A DNA stretch of 64,000 bases from the NCBI GenBank assembly GCA_001557505.1, contig LSAX01000004.1:2108001-2172000 (forward strand), in the 5' to 3' direction. Source of the stretch: Reticulascus tulasneorum (taxonomy: Eukaryota > Ascomycota > Sordariomycetes > Glomerellales > Reticulascaceae). The notes below the pieces were generated by a model that worked only from the letters and a program-made list of their open reading frames with translations, did no database searches and was not told where the DNA came from. The translations under genes and the position numbers were made by a program. This document shows positions 1 to 11,000 of this stretch, one piece after another; the stretch's first letter is position 1, and each line of letters begins with the position of its first letter.

Positions 1-3000
1 ATTCGCTTCTTTTTTATGGTTAACACTTTGGTTATCTCAAGCAACATTGAACCCTTAACTATTGTTGATAGAATTATCTAAAAGTCAGAACTACCCGCCT
101 TTCCCGCCAAGTTTAGTCAGGGCATTCTCATCGTGGCAACCCTTGATATCTCTTTTCTATACCAGCACCCAAACTCAGAGACCCAGAGACCCCTGGCTTT
201 CGCTGCCGGCAAATTTTGCCCGTCAGTCTACCGCTGCTCTCCCAGACTATTTGCCGAGAGCATGGAGATGGCTTACATGTTGGGCGCATGTGCCTCTCAC
301 GCATGTACTCGAGACTGTGCGCGAGACTCTGGAGACACTGACTCTCTCATGGGTGACAAATAGTGAAGTACGTGGCGCCTCAGGAGCTGAATCAGTGACG
401 CGTTGTCCGCACCCTCGCCTGTACATCCCCTGCAGGATGGCTCTGGCAGCCATGGCCATGCACAAATCAAACGACAGTCCAGTTATACTAGCAAATCTCG
501 GCACGACATCCGGAATCCCGCTGCATCTTAGCGGCCTTTGACCCATTCAGCATCATGGTCGCGCATTGCCGAGTAAATGGCGTTCTCATCGACAGGGCAT
601 GTTCGTCAGTATAATCTTACCTTCGGCCATACAGTCCTGAGGCGGGGTTTGACTTCTGGTACAGGGCATCTTGCTTGCTTGCTTGAATCAGTCATGAAGC
701 GAACCACCCTCTAGACATAGCAGATCTAATGTCTAGCATTTAAGTTGCCTTGCTGAGTGCATATCGGCTGTCTACTTGGATTTGGCCCAGAAAATGGCAT
801 CACATTAGCGAGTGGCTGATGCCGCACAGGGGCAATCCCGCCCTGCCATTCAGTAGCGACATTACACACCGTCTCGTCAGCTCTCAAGTGAAAACTCTAT
901 TCAGGTGACTTGAGAATATCTTTCAAAGCAAGGATCTTTGCAGAAGAGAGGCGCCAACTCCATGGATAACTTTACCACAACATTCACTACGTAGAAAGCC
1001 CGACGCTACCGCCATAGTCGGCGCGGAAGTTAGTCTTCACGTCGTCTGGCGGGGCAAATCGGAGACGTGATTCCCGAGATAGTTTGTCTTTGGAGGAATC
1101 CCACCAGCTCCCTCATTCTTCGAGAGAATCCTGACAGGGGTTGCATGAGCCCCCCCCCCGCGAGCACTGCCCCACGGCCGGGACCTAGATCTTGCAGTCG
1201 TGCACCCTGGTATATCGATCTTGCCTCAGCCGGGGTCCAACTGAGATTGAGTTGCATATTCACAGATTGCAACGTGGCCTGCGGCTGTTTGCCTTGTCTC
1301 CACAGCGTAGGCGGATCTTGGGGTGTGAATCAGGGAGCCCTGCGGGTATGATTATCATGGCCGCCTCCTATAGGTCTTCCAACGCCCATGGTGGCTGCAT
1401 GCCGACACCACTAGCCAAATTCACGCTCCATCCCTTGTGCCTTGCTAGTGTTCCCAGCCGGGGAAGCCATCTGCTCGTGTCCGGATTCGAAGACTGCATA
1501 CCTCATGGTAGCACAGCAACGAAGCCGGCCAATCGCGAATGCATCTTGCAATCCCCTGGCTGGTGACGAGTCCACCGGTTTCTCTACTCTGCAAGCAGTT
1601 GCCAAGGAACTTCAGGCTAGCTCATGCCTTCATTTGAGACTTGATATTCGTCTCAGGGAGGTTGGCCGAAGCTTCCGTCCGTGTAGGTGGTCAGTATCTA
1701 AGTTATACTGGACGGCAGCAGACTCAAGGGTCACAAAGTCGAAGCTTCGTCCTACGGGTAGAGCATGTATAACGGTGTAGATGAATTCTGTCAGGTCATA
1801 TTTCATCCCTTTTACCGTCCTTTAAGCCTACTCTTCACAATTTCCACACAAGCTTCTGTCGAATCGCAAAGGCAAATCAACGAGAGTTGATCACCCCAGC
1901 CAGTCACATGGGATTCTGGATGAGTAGCTACCTTGGCCACGCGAAGTATCGGGGTGGTGACTGGGTTTTATAGGTGCGATGAACTTGAGTCCCGCCCAAA
2001 ATACGGCCTCAGTTGTCACCAACATCCCCCCGTGGCGGACGAGAGCCTCAGCCTGGATGACTATCACCGCGAGAGTGCAGTAACTCGGGACGCGGACTGA
2101 TGAGAACTGGACGGTATTGAGCAGCATTGGAACGATAATATTTTAGCAGAGCTAGAAGGGCTGGTCTTCCCGGCCACAGCGTGTTACACCGTCAGCCCAC
2201 TCATGTCAGGCTGCTGAACTCACGACTGGGTTATTATCCGTGCGAGAGCTGCAGCCGCCAGTATCCTGGTTCGGATGGCTTCCACATGCGCGGACCATTC
2301 AAAACGGAAAATAGTTTCAGCGATATGTTGTTCACGGCGACGCCCCTGGAAGTTAAGGCTGCAACAGCAGGCGATACTAGGAGTTGCGAGAATCCCGCCA
2401 AAGCTGCCTTGGTGCGCCCACCGGAAGAATTTGCGCGAACCGCTGGTTGGTGCGAGCAAGTCCCTGGGCTTCATGAGAATACCAAGGTGCCGGAGGATTG
2501 GGTTGGCATATCGGTTCCGAAGCCTACAGCATTTTGTGGTGCTACGGTTATGCCGAACAACCAAGATGGTTCAGGCGTTCTGCTTGCTGACGCATGCGTA
2601 AATACTAAACAATCACGTTGGACGTGCCTGGACAGGCGAGGCGAGCCATGTTAATCGTGTCATGATGAATGAAAATGAACAGTTTTTGTTTGAGAATCGT
2701 GGTCGTTCCCTGTTGATATGTAGTCGTGTTTAACATTTAAGTGCCGTGCTAAGGTAGTCGCTACCCGTAGCAGCCTTCATTTAGTTAGTCAGTGCTGAGG
2801 ATGCGCTAGTTGACGGGTTGGGTCTTAGGTTGGTTTGGCCGTGCAGTGCCGATCCGCTAACTAATTAGTCCGTACCATGTAGTACAGATTACTACTACTA
2901 CGTACGTAGCAAACTACACTGCAGATTACATACTCTGCGTAGGTCAATGCCTCGGGTAGGTTAATGCCTCCCTGTACAAACGGTTAGCGGGGGTGGTTGC

Positions 3001-5372
3001 AGGTAGGTATGGACCCATTTCAAGTGCGCAATAGGGGGGTTGAGCCATGAATGGTGAGAGATTCCCTTGGATGTTTGCGCAATCCACGACGAGATGTCGT
3101 CGTCGTCTCTGTGGATGGCCAAAACAGATCGCAGCCACTCATCATGGACTTGGAATAAAAGCGTAGCTCCAATCCTTGGAGAGGTTATTAGCCTTCTGGG
3201 GCCATTCACTAACGCAGCCACCCAATCTTGGATGCCCACTTGCCAGCCAGGCATTCCGAATCTGGCCGTCGCCCACTTGTTCTAAGCTGTCATGAAGTTG
3301 GGCGTTCTTGCTGGGGAACGCGGCCCAGAGAGAAACGCCCGAGACACATGACACGTTGTGAGGTCGCGGCCTCGAAGCCCTGTGCCCCATGGCCAGGTTT
3401 TATCGGTGGCCAGCTTGGAGACCTCTTCATACAGGATATTGTGTTTGCCCAATGGGCAGCTAGGTGACTCGTTCCACCTCCTACGTATATCTCCAGAGTC
3501 AAATCAGACTACTGAAATGCAATTCAGGATATCTTGCTCGGCTGTGGAGAGGCCGGCCTTTGATTTTGCGAGCAAGACGGCAGTGGTTGATGGCTTGACT
3601 TCTCGGCTTCGCATCATCTATGCATCTCCGTCACATTCCACCCACTAGGGAAACTCCACGACCTAACTATCCTGGGCAGGTGAGGGCCGGTGCATTCAAT
3701 ACCCCGTCACCGCACCTGTTGATTGGCACATCACGGTCATATTTCCTGCACGCTTCGTGCCCAACGTTTTTGCCCTGATATGGCCGTAATCTCGCAAGAT
3801 TTTATAAAAGCAGCGGGAATCGCTTGATCGAAGGGGGAGTGCCCTAGCCTGACATCTCAAGAAGTATTACTAATTGAAAATATCACCCTTGACGCCGTGT
3901 TCGAGCCCAGATGCCGTGCGGATATGCCACTGTTGAATGCGTCGCAAGATCTCCCCCCCCCCCCCTCCCCCCAGCTTCTGTTGCGCTAGTGCGGTACAGA
4001 TGTACTCCACCCTCTGTCCATCTTGGCGTCGAAGATGGGATTATCGGACTTGAAGAGAATGTCGTTTCTGAGTTGGCGCAAGACCATTTAGTTAACCCAC
4101 GATTTATCAGAATTCTGGATGTTCTGGAAGATCTCACATCACTCTCACTCAGATGCTCTTCTTGTCGGGTCAGTGCCAAGGGCCCCCGGAGTGGAAGCAA
4201 TGTAGAGGATGTGAGTCAGAGTAGTAAAAATGAAGGCTGGAGCTTTTGCGGTGCCCGTCGGCAGGGTAGGGTGCTTCGACCGCCTCGAAGTACCAAGAAT
4301 GGCCTAACCCCCTGCGGACTCTGCGACCAGATAATCCAATCTCATCAAGGAGATCATTGGCCCGATGTGATGGATCCGATGGGCTTCCGAGGTCAAGCGG
4401 TTGGTCTCGCGACGAGCAATCCCGCTGTCAGGAAGCATAATAAGAAAACCACACTGCGACTACCATATGAACGGCTTTCCAGGGGCTGCTTTCCATTCAT
4501 CGATCTGGATTCTCGACGAGCGCCTCCCCGCAAACCGGAAGGCCGTCTCCGGGTTCCGCGTGCTCTCTCACTAATAAAGCGAGGCTTCCGACATATGTAG
4601 CGCCTAGTCTGGACTCCCACGTTGCATCCAAACCAATCAATCAAGGCAAGACGAAGTTCGAGGCATTATGATCTATCAGATCTCGCTCTGTGCGAGCTTC
4701 TCTGTCGGATTTCTCTTGCATATGTCCGTTTACCGGAAGTCATCTATGCATTCCGAAGCTACAGATAAGCAAATATGAATAGCGGTTAGTTCATCTTGGT
4801 GTCGAAATCATGAGAATGGGCCATTTTGATGCGGGCGGCGTGCGCTGCCACCCAGACCCTTGATGGACGCGTCTGGGCTACCTACTTCACCACCTAGCCA
4901 TTGGCTCAGAGCGCCCCTTAGTCGGTCTCATAAACCAAACCTTATCAGCCCGGACTGCCGGCAACACATGGCCTATTTTCCGTAATGGAAGTGCCCAATT
5001 CCGTGGACTATTGCAAGGCTTTCTTCTGGGGATCTGGCGCCAGCACGGAACGGGGGACTGCTCCTCTCCAATCGATAGCAGAGTATGCCTAGGGCGTTCT
5101 CTCCAAGAGCTTTCCTAAACAAGGTCAAGTCTCCTGATCAAGTCCATGGCGAAGAAGCCACTACCCGACCAATTCATATAAATACCGACACCACCTCCGA
5201 ACTGAAATCGTACCCCTATGTTCTCAGCACGCACCATACCCCTCACACAGACAGCAACATAACTCTACAAAGCCACGAATACCCGTTTGAAGTCAAGTCC
5301 AAACTCAACTCTCGCTTATCCTGCCGACTGAAAACTTCCGGCCCTTTTACAAATTACTTTCAAATCGCAGCA
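1..5372. other. Gene-poor stretch, no supported gene
   Basis: No open frame here shows a recognisable domain, a convincing exon chain or a family resemblance. Open frames of up to about 230 codons exist (for example near 2181-2654 and 3911-4600), but the latter runs through a poly-C tract at about 3953-3971 and both lack any family motif. The stretch has a short TTGC microsatellite (671-684), two poly-C runs (about 1151 and 3953) and a cluster of short TAC/GTA-rich words at 2880-2940. By eye it is not strikingly AT-rich, so it does not look like classic RIP-degraded repeat DNA. Confidence 0.6.
5177..5184 (+). promoter_or_regulatory. Candidate TATA box of the small Lys-rich ORF
   Basis: The octamer TATAAATA lies 189 bp upstream of the ATG at 5373. 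The stretch between them is C/A-rich and free of obvious gene-like sequence, as expected for a fungal 5' leader. This is inference from a motif only. Confidence 0.35.
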
Positions 5373-5510
5373 ATGCCAGCCAAACAGAGCGGCTCTACCA
5401 AGAAGAAGAAATCTGCCGAAAAGGACAAGCCTGCCTCTCAGAAGAGGAAGAGCCATATTTACATCCCACCTCAACCACCCACTGAGCCAAAGCCCACGCA
5501 ATCAAAGTGA
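5373..5510 (+). CDS. Small Lys-rich basic protein, 45 aa (hypothetical)
   Basis: I do not recognise this protein. The ATG at 5373 sits in a good fungal start context (GCAGCAATGCC) and opens a 45-codon frame ending TGA... at 5508-5510. Residues 7-27 are dominated by Ser and Lys (KKKKSAEKDK, QKRK), followed by a Pro-rich tail (IPPQPPTEPKP). The frame is also open upstream to 5085, giving 141 codons, but that part reads like a leader (C/A-rich, many His/Thr codons) and contains the candidate TATA box, so I chose the inner ATG. It has no introns and no neighbour on either side within 1 kb. It could be a real small basic protein, or a chance frame behind a real promoter of a non-coding transcript. 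Confidence 0.35.
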   Translation: MPAKQSGSTKKKKSAEKDKPASQKRKSHIYIPPQPPTEPKPTQSK

Positions 5511-6478
5511 GAGCCCATAAGTGAGAATTAGCGACTCCCCCCCTCCGAATTTTGATCCTTCGAGAACTACGAACCTTGTCCTCGATTTGCGTTGCTATGG
5601 TTTTGCGGGAAACATGGCTGACATCACATCTGCAGTCAACAACTCTCTCCGTTGCTTGAGATGAATGTTAGGAACGCGTAAAAAAAAATAAGGGGGTCAC
5701 TCGGATCAGAGGCGGTTATTTGGCTACGGGCTGGGGTTAGATGTGACTAGCTAAGCTCAATCTCTATAGTAGCGCTTCGGTGCTTTCTTATAAACCCAAT
5801 TTCTTAGCCAAGTCCTGCGTACTAGGTTCCGAAAAAGGTCCTCATTATGACGCTCTCGGAATGTGACCTTGGTAAAATCGCTCGTTGCCATCAACAGAAG
5901 TCAAGTATAGAAGCCAGCACGTGTGTTAAACGCCAAAAGGTCCACAACGCGATATCCCAAGCGCAGCGTGCCGCCATCTGTTGCCGCCTGTAATTAAGCG
6001 CCGTGCTGTGGGCACTTTTTGGGGGGTGACTTTAAGGCTTGTCGATGTCAACCACTGCCTAGACATCTCTTCCAATAGATAGTCAGGCCTTCACAAGTCG
6101 ACCCCTCCTTTGGAGAAAGAGGTAACTTCGCATGCACCTACCTACCATGAAGCCATGGTGACAGCCTATCCAAGATCTCTTCGGAGCCGGCCACTGCCCA
6201 GCCTCAATGTGCACTTTAGGGCAGTTCGTTTTGTCGCACCCCCCCTCCCTCCTGAAATGACCTAACGATGTGCCTCATTGGGAGAAAGTTGGCCATACAC
6301 ACTTCTTGCTCGGTTCGCCGAATGCCATTCCTCTGAAGGAAGTGGTGAGGCTGTAGACGTAGAGACTGTCTCCTAGATCTGCTTCATGGCCGTCACACGA
6401 CTACCATCACAGCCATTCTGTCCACGTTGCGTGATGAACAGTACTTGGGGTGTACTTGAAGCACCGCTGAAGCAATTG
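5511..6478. other. Intergenic, nothing recognised
   Basis: No frame, repeat or RNA gene is recognisable between the small ORF and the TATA box of the DUF6594 gene. Short homopolymers (A8 near 5681, C7-8 near 5539 and 6239) are the only low-complexity features. Confidence 0.5.
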
Positions 6479-6485
6479 TATAAAA
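6479..6485 (+). promoter_or_regulatory. Candidate TATA box of the DUF6594 gene
   Basis: TATAAAA lies 154 bp upstream of the chosen ATG (6639). The distance fits a fungal TATA promoter with a leader of roughly 100-125 nt. Motif-based inference. Confidence 0.4.
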
Positions 6486-6638
6486 TGGCAGCTTATCCGC
6501 GTGTCAAGTCTCGCTCTCTTGATGGCCAGATCAGAGCAACACCTACTCGCAACAGTCAGTACGAAAATGGCAAGCCACTGGGATTCGCTCAGCACCGCTG
6601 AAAGAGGACAACATCCCTCGCCAGCTCCGGCTGGGATC

Positions 6639-7760
6639 ATGGCCTCCACAGATGATCCAGAGGTTAGCCAGATCGAGTTGACTCCTCGGACTAGAGGCGA
6701 AATGAGGGCAGGTAAGAAGAAATCTCCCATCAGGGAGCTGAATGTTCTCTCTAATATCACACAGATGACACGTCCTCCAGCATCACCTTTTCCTGCGGTA
6801 AGTACTTGGATGAAAGATACCGATTGCCGAGACTGACACAGAGGCTAGGAAACCCGGGGGTTGTTCCATTGGCTTTTCTCAGGAGCGAAGATCATCGATA
6901 TAGTATCCATCCGCGTTTCGACTCCCAGATTAGCCAATGCCTTGACGACTTGGCATACGAAATTAACGAGACCAGCAAGAAGCTCGAACAGCTTCACCAT
7001 GACAGTATGTCTCGTGGCCTGACGGATCACTTGTCTTTCTCCGGCACCGGACAATATGGTAAGAAGAGGAAAGTTTTGATCAAGAGACTTGAAAAGGACC
7101 TCAAGGCTTACGGTGAGCCCGACAAATAAATCATTCTTTGTCTCACCAAAAGATCCTCATCCATTGTTAGGCAAGCTTATCGCGGCTCGGAGAGTGTGCC
7201 TCGATCTCGATGACCCCAGTAAGAGTGCATGGAGGGGTTTTCAGAGCTGGCTGGCACAAGGGGGTATCGACGAGGAATCTAGAGGCTTCCTGCTTGGGCC
7301 TCGAGATGAGTTCTGCTCGCTCGCGTCCGAGAATCCCATGGATGAACTCGTGAACTCGCTCACGGACTACTCACCTGGACGGTGGCTTTGCGTAAGTCCT
7401 TGATACTTTGCCAGCTGAGGAGATTGGTGTCTGATGAATACCCAGGGGTTCTTCCGCAAGCAGCCTCAGGAGAATGCAAAGCTCATGGTTCATCGCTGGA
7501 GCCTGAAAGGTTTCGAGGTGCTTTACAGGTCCATGAGCATTCTTCTCACGGCGGTATTCTTTGCCGTTCCGTTCGGGCTCATGGCGTTTGACGTTGTTGG
7601 GACCGAGACAGGAGTCATTTGCACGATGATGTTCATCTTCATGTTCTGTATCTTTACCGCCTGGTTGGTAAAGAAAAGATTCGACATTGGATTGTTTCTT
7701 ATCCTGGCGTACACCGCGGCCATGGTGGGCTACTTGGCAAATTGGGCTCAGAAACCCTAG
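6639..7760 (+). CDS. DUF6594-family membrane protein
   Basis: Four exons give about 321 aa: 6639-6797, 6842-7112, 7171-7391, 7446-7760. The start is the ATG of MASTDDPEVSQIE. The protein has an N-terminal polar, charged region, a helical central part containing a coiled-coil-like stretch (about residues 65-110), and a C-terminal membrane module of three hydrophobic segments (around residues 235-255, 262-282 and 288-308). This order and length are typical of the fungus-specific DUF6594 family, whose function is not established; these are usually predicted plasma- or endomembrane proteins. Intron 1 is only 44 nt. For intron 2 an alternative acceptor at 7152 (40-nt intron, six extra residues) is possible; 7170 gives a more normal 58 nt. 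The stop is followed within 50 bp by a minisatellite. Family assignment rests on overall pattern recognition. Confidence 0.75.
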
Positions 7761-7806
7761 CTTGGGAAGGGGAATGTCGCCATTCGGATTGTGACAAAGG
7801 GGGTGC

Positions 7807-8013
7807 ATGGATGATGACGACTATGACGATGGTGACGACTATGGCGATGGTGACGACTATGGCGATGGTGACGACTATGGCGATGGTGACGATGGAGATG
7901 GCGACGATGGAGATGGCGACGATGGAGATGGCGACGATGGTGACGATGATGAGAACCTATCCACGAGTCAAATTGCAAATAAAACGCTTATTGGTCTCTT
8001 TCCGCTTACTTGA
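7807..8013 (+). CDS. Possible 68-aa acidic repeat ORF (doubtful)
   Basis: An ATG at 7807 opens a frame through the minisatellite. It encodes a strongly acidic (Asp/Gly/Tyr) repeat followed by a short unremarkable tail that ends at 8013. I know no family that matches. It may simply be an open frame forced by a 3-periodic repeat, or a lost C-terminal extension of the preceding gene. No separate promoter is visible. Confidence 0.15.
   Translation: MDDDDYDDGDDYGDGDDYGDGDDYGDGDDGDGDDGDGDDGDGDDGDDDENLSTSQIANKTLIGLFPLT
7810..7952 (+). repeat. 18-/15-nt minisatellite coding for Asp/Gly repeats
   Basis: About three and a half copies of an 18-nt unit (GACTATGGCGATGGTGAC) are followed by about three copies of a 15-nt unit (GATGGAGATGGCGAC). 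Both unit lengths are multiples of three, so every frame stays open: one + frame reads (DYGDGD)n then (DGDGD)n, a second reads Met/Thr/Ala/Val repeats, and the complement reads His/Arg/Ser repeats. It lies 50 bp after the stop of the DUF6594 gene. Confidence 0.85.
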
Positions 8014-11000
8014 CCCCTTAAGCAGTGCTGATACCCTCGGGCAATTCCTCAACTGTCGCGGTTAAGACGGGCGTTGTTCAAACATGAGTAGCAGATGGGT
8101 TATCGGAGACGGATGGGAGAATGGACGTGAATATCGCGAAGACATCACATTGTAACGCCAGGAACGCGATAGAAAGGTTAGGCAGGGGAGGGAGAAAAGA
8201 ATGGAAGGGGGTGGACTGGAGAGAGAAATTTTGTCGTCAACAAGAGAAGGCTGGATATTGTATGCATGACCCATGCCAACCTACCGAACGGCCAATAGCA
8301 TCGAAGGAAACTTCCACACATACGTAGGGGCCCTTCTGTATGTTAAGTACGCGTCGGGAACTAAATGGTTTCTTGGTTTGAAGAGAGTGGAACAATGGAG
8401 TTTGAGCAGTCAGGCTCCGAGTTTCTCAAGTCAGATAGGATCGCTCTATCAACTTGCTCTCCCAGATCGCCAACTCCATCTTTCTTCTTGATGCAAAACA
8501 TACACCACTCCGTCGGAGCACGCGATAACTTCCAACCCAGATTGCAATGTTGTGCGGGTCGCCATTCACGGTTCGCAGAATAAAGGCAACTCGGAAGGCA
8601 AGAGATGCCGCATTGGGACAAGGGGTGATCATGGCGGGCGAATATTGGACTAGGCCAGCTAGGTTGGAGGCGTCCTCGCAGTGCGAGTGTCTGCATAATT
8701 AGTAGTAGATTGCAATCGTCTAATGCGTGCCCACCTGGCATGTGCTCACCGACCTTAGTTCCTCTGTTACTACCTTACTTAGAAGTACACCGCCTTGTGT
8801 TACACGAGTGCTCTGAGAATCATCAAATCATCGAGGAAAGTCCATTGTATCCATATAGGCTATCTTAATCAGGAGGTACATTACATCATAGGTGCAAAGC
8901 ACTTGTATCTTGCTAACAAAACCCTTCTCGAGAGCCAGTGGAAGAGTGTTCGAGGGAACGGGAACTTCAGAGCTTGCCCTCATCACGAAGAGTCGACCAG
9001 GAAGTAACTCCACTCTCCAGCGCCCGTACGCCCCTCCCCTTGGTAATGCTTACCGATCCATCCATCGGCAGGAGAGAGAAATGACACGCAGATAGCCAGT
9101 GCGTTGGCGGGCAGTGTGTAAGTCTCGTACAGTGGCGTAATTCGCGTGGACGGCTTCGTTGCTTTGCGACGCGTCAGATCCGAAACAAAACCACACATTG
9201 GGCCAGTACTGAATCGCATCCCAAGTGCCCGATAGTTCGTAGGGCGGGAATAACGTTTGTGTACCACAAGCGGTTTGTCCCAGGTCGAAGGAAGGCTCAG
9301 CCAGGATTGCAATCGCGCAGGACCAACCGAGTCACGGCTGGCCTGAACTTTGCAACAAGGGGGGAGGATTGCGGCTCTTTGCGAAAGGGCCATGATGACC
9401 CTGGAGGGTCCACCTCATCTGGGTAGCATTGCCCGTTGATGCCGTACTGCACCCCCCCTGCCAGCGGTCAAAATATCCCTGCCAGTGACATCCCTCGCCA
9501 AAAAAAGATAGCAGAGCCTGCTTGCGTCGTGTAAACACACAGGAAGGGGAGCAATGGGTACTTGGGAAGCAGGATAGCCTGCTATCCAGATAAGTACCTG
9601 GCCGACCCTACCAAGGTAAGGCCTAACCGAAACAAAGGACTCCTTGTCCTCCACAGGGAGACGTAGCCATCAAGGCCTATACCCAGGCGACTACCTAAGT
9701 AGGTACCCAGGTAAGGGTAGGCAGGTAAAGCTGCAGCGGCCGGATCCTGTCTCTCGCACTTCCTGCAGAAATTCTTCCATGTTCTGCCTCGACGATCCTT
9801 GCGCTCAGGGTTTCGAAATTGGAATTTCAGCCACCCGGAACTGAAAGTTTTCATTCAACAAAGCTGCCAATGAAAGAAAGATAAGGAGAAGACTCGATGG
9901 CGGATATATAGTAGGGTGAGATGCCGCACCGAACGTGCCCCAGCTTGATGCTGGACGATCAGCGGTAAAATTTGCTCGCGGGGTCAGCCCCCTGTACCAT
10001 CCGTACAGAATTCCTTCGCCATGCGGCGCACCTTGAGGACAAACAACCCCCAGTCCATTCGACGCCCTTTTCGGGGGCGGACAGCAACCAGCAACCAGTG
10101 CTCCAGATGCTGCAGTTCAGGTTCCTTCGATTACCCGCCATCTCTCCTGCTGAGCTGATCACTTTATAGCGCACTGCCCCCGTCTGATGCTGGACACTCG
10201 CCCAAGTGGGGGAACATCGGATCGGGTCTGCAATCCCCAGGAAACAAAAAGATGGAAAGAAATCGGAAACAACCCAAAAATGACATGGCCGTATACCAGG
10301 GACTTCCTTGGATATAGAAGCTGCAATCGGCTTCAAGGGAGATGCGGAATTTCAGGCACCTTAGCACAGGAAACTTTGGTTGATGTGCATCTTGACAGAA
10401 AGGTCCATCGGTCTCGCGATATTTCAAAGTAGCGAGCCAGCAAATTCGTGAACCACTCCGCGATAAGACATCAACGCTGGTGTCTTTCCGGTTTATTGAG
10501 GCTTCCCAAGTGGTGCATTGCTTTCATCTTAATCTTGATCTCCTTTTGTACTCAACCCGGACACCTGGAAGTCGAGTCGCGCAACGCAATCATGACCTTC
10601 AGATGTGTTGGGAACGAGCGACTTTGTGGCCTGGCGAATCCCACCTTGACCCCCGACGAAAGCCCAATCCACTGGACTGGCTTTCGTTACTAAAGAGCAA
10701 TTATCTTTCCGACCTCAATGATGCTCCCCAGCTCAGGCCCTAAAAGAAAAGGCAGAGCATACAGCGATTTTTTTGTCGTCAGGGGAGGTTCTCAATCGAT
10801 AGATTGGCGCAGATATCGAAGCCTTGTGATGGGTCGTCGTCGGTCGAAATCCGGGAAACATCGGTACGGAACATGCACAGGATAAGCCGCGTGAATGTCA
10901 TTGCGGTTCCCGTATCCTTGTGCGGGCACGATGCGCATATGGCCGAGGGTGGCTAGCAGGGTCATATATAGTGGACGAAACGCTACAACATGCATCTAGC

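Noticed and set aside
2181..2654. 157-codon plus-strand frame
   Set aside because: The opposite strand is open over the same stretch, no family is recognised, and there are no promoter or splice features.
3911..4600. 229-codon open frame on the plus strand
   Set aside because: It runs through a long poly-C tract, has no family motif and no plausible exon partners.
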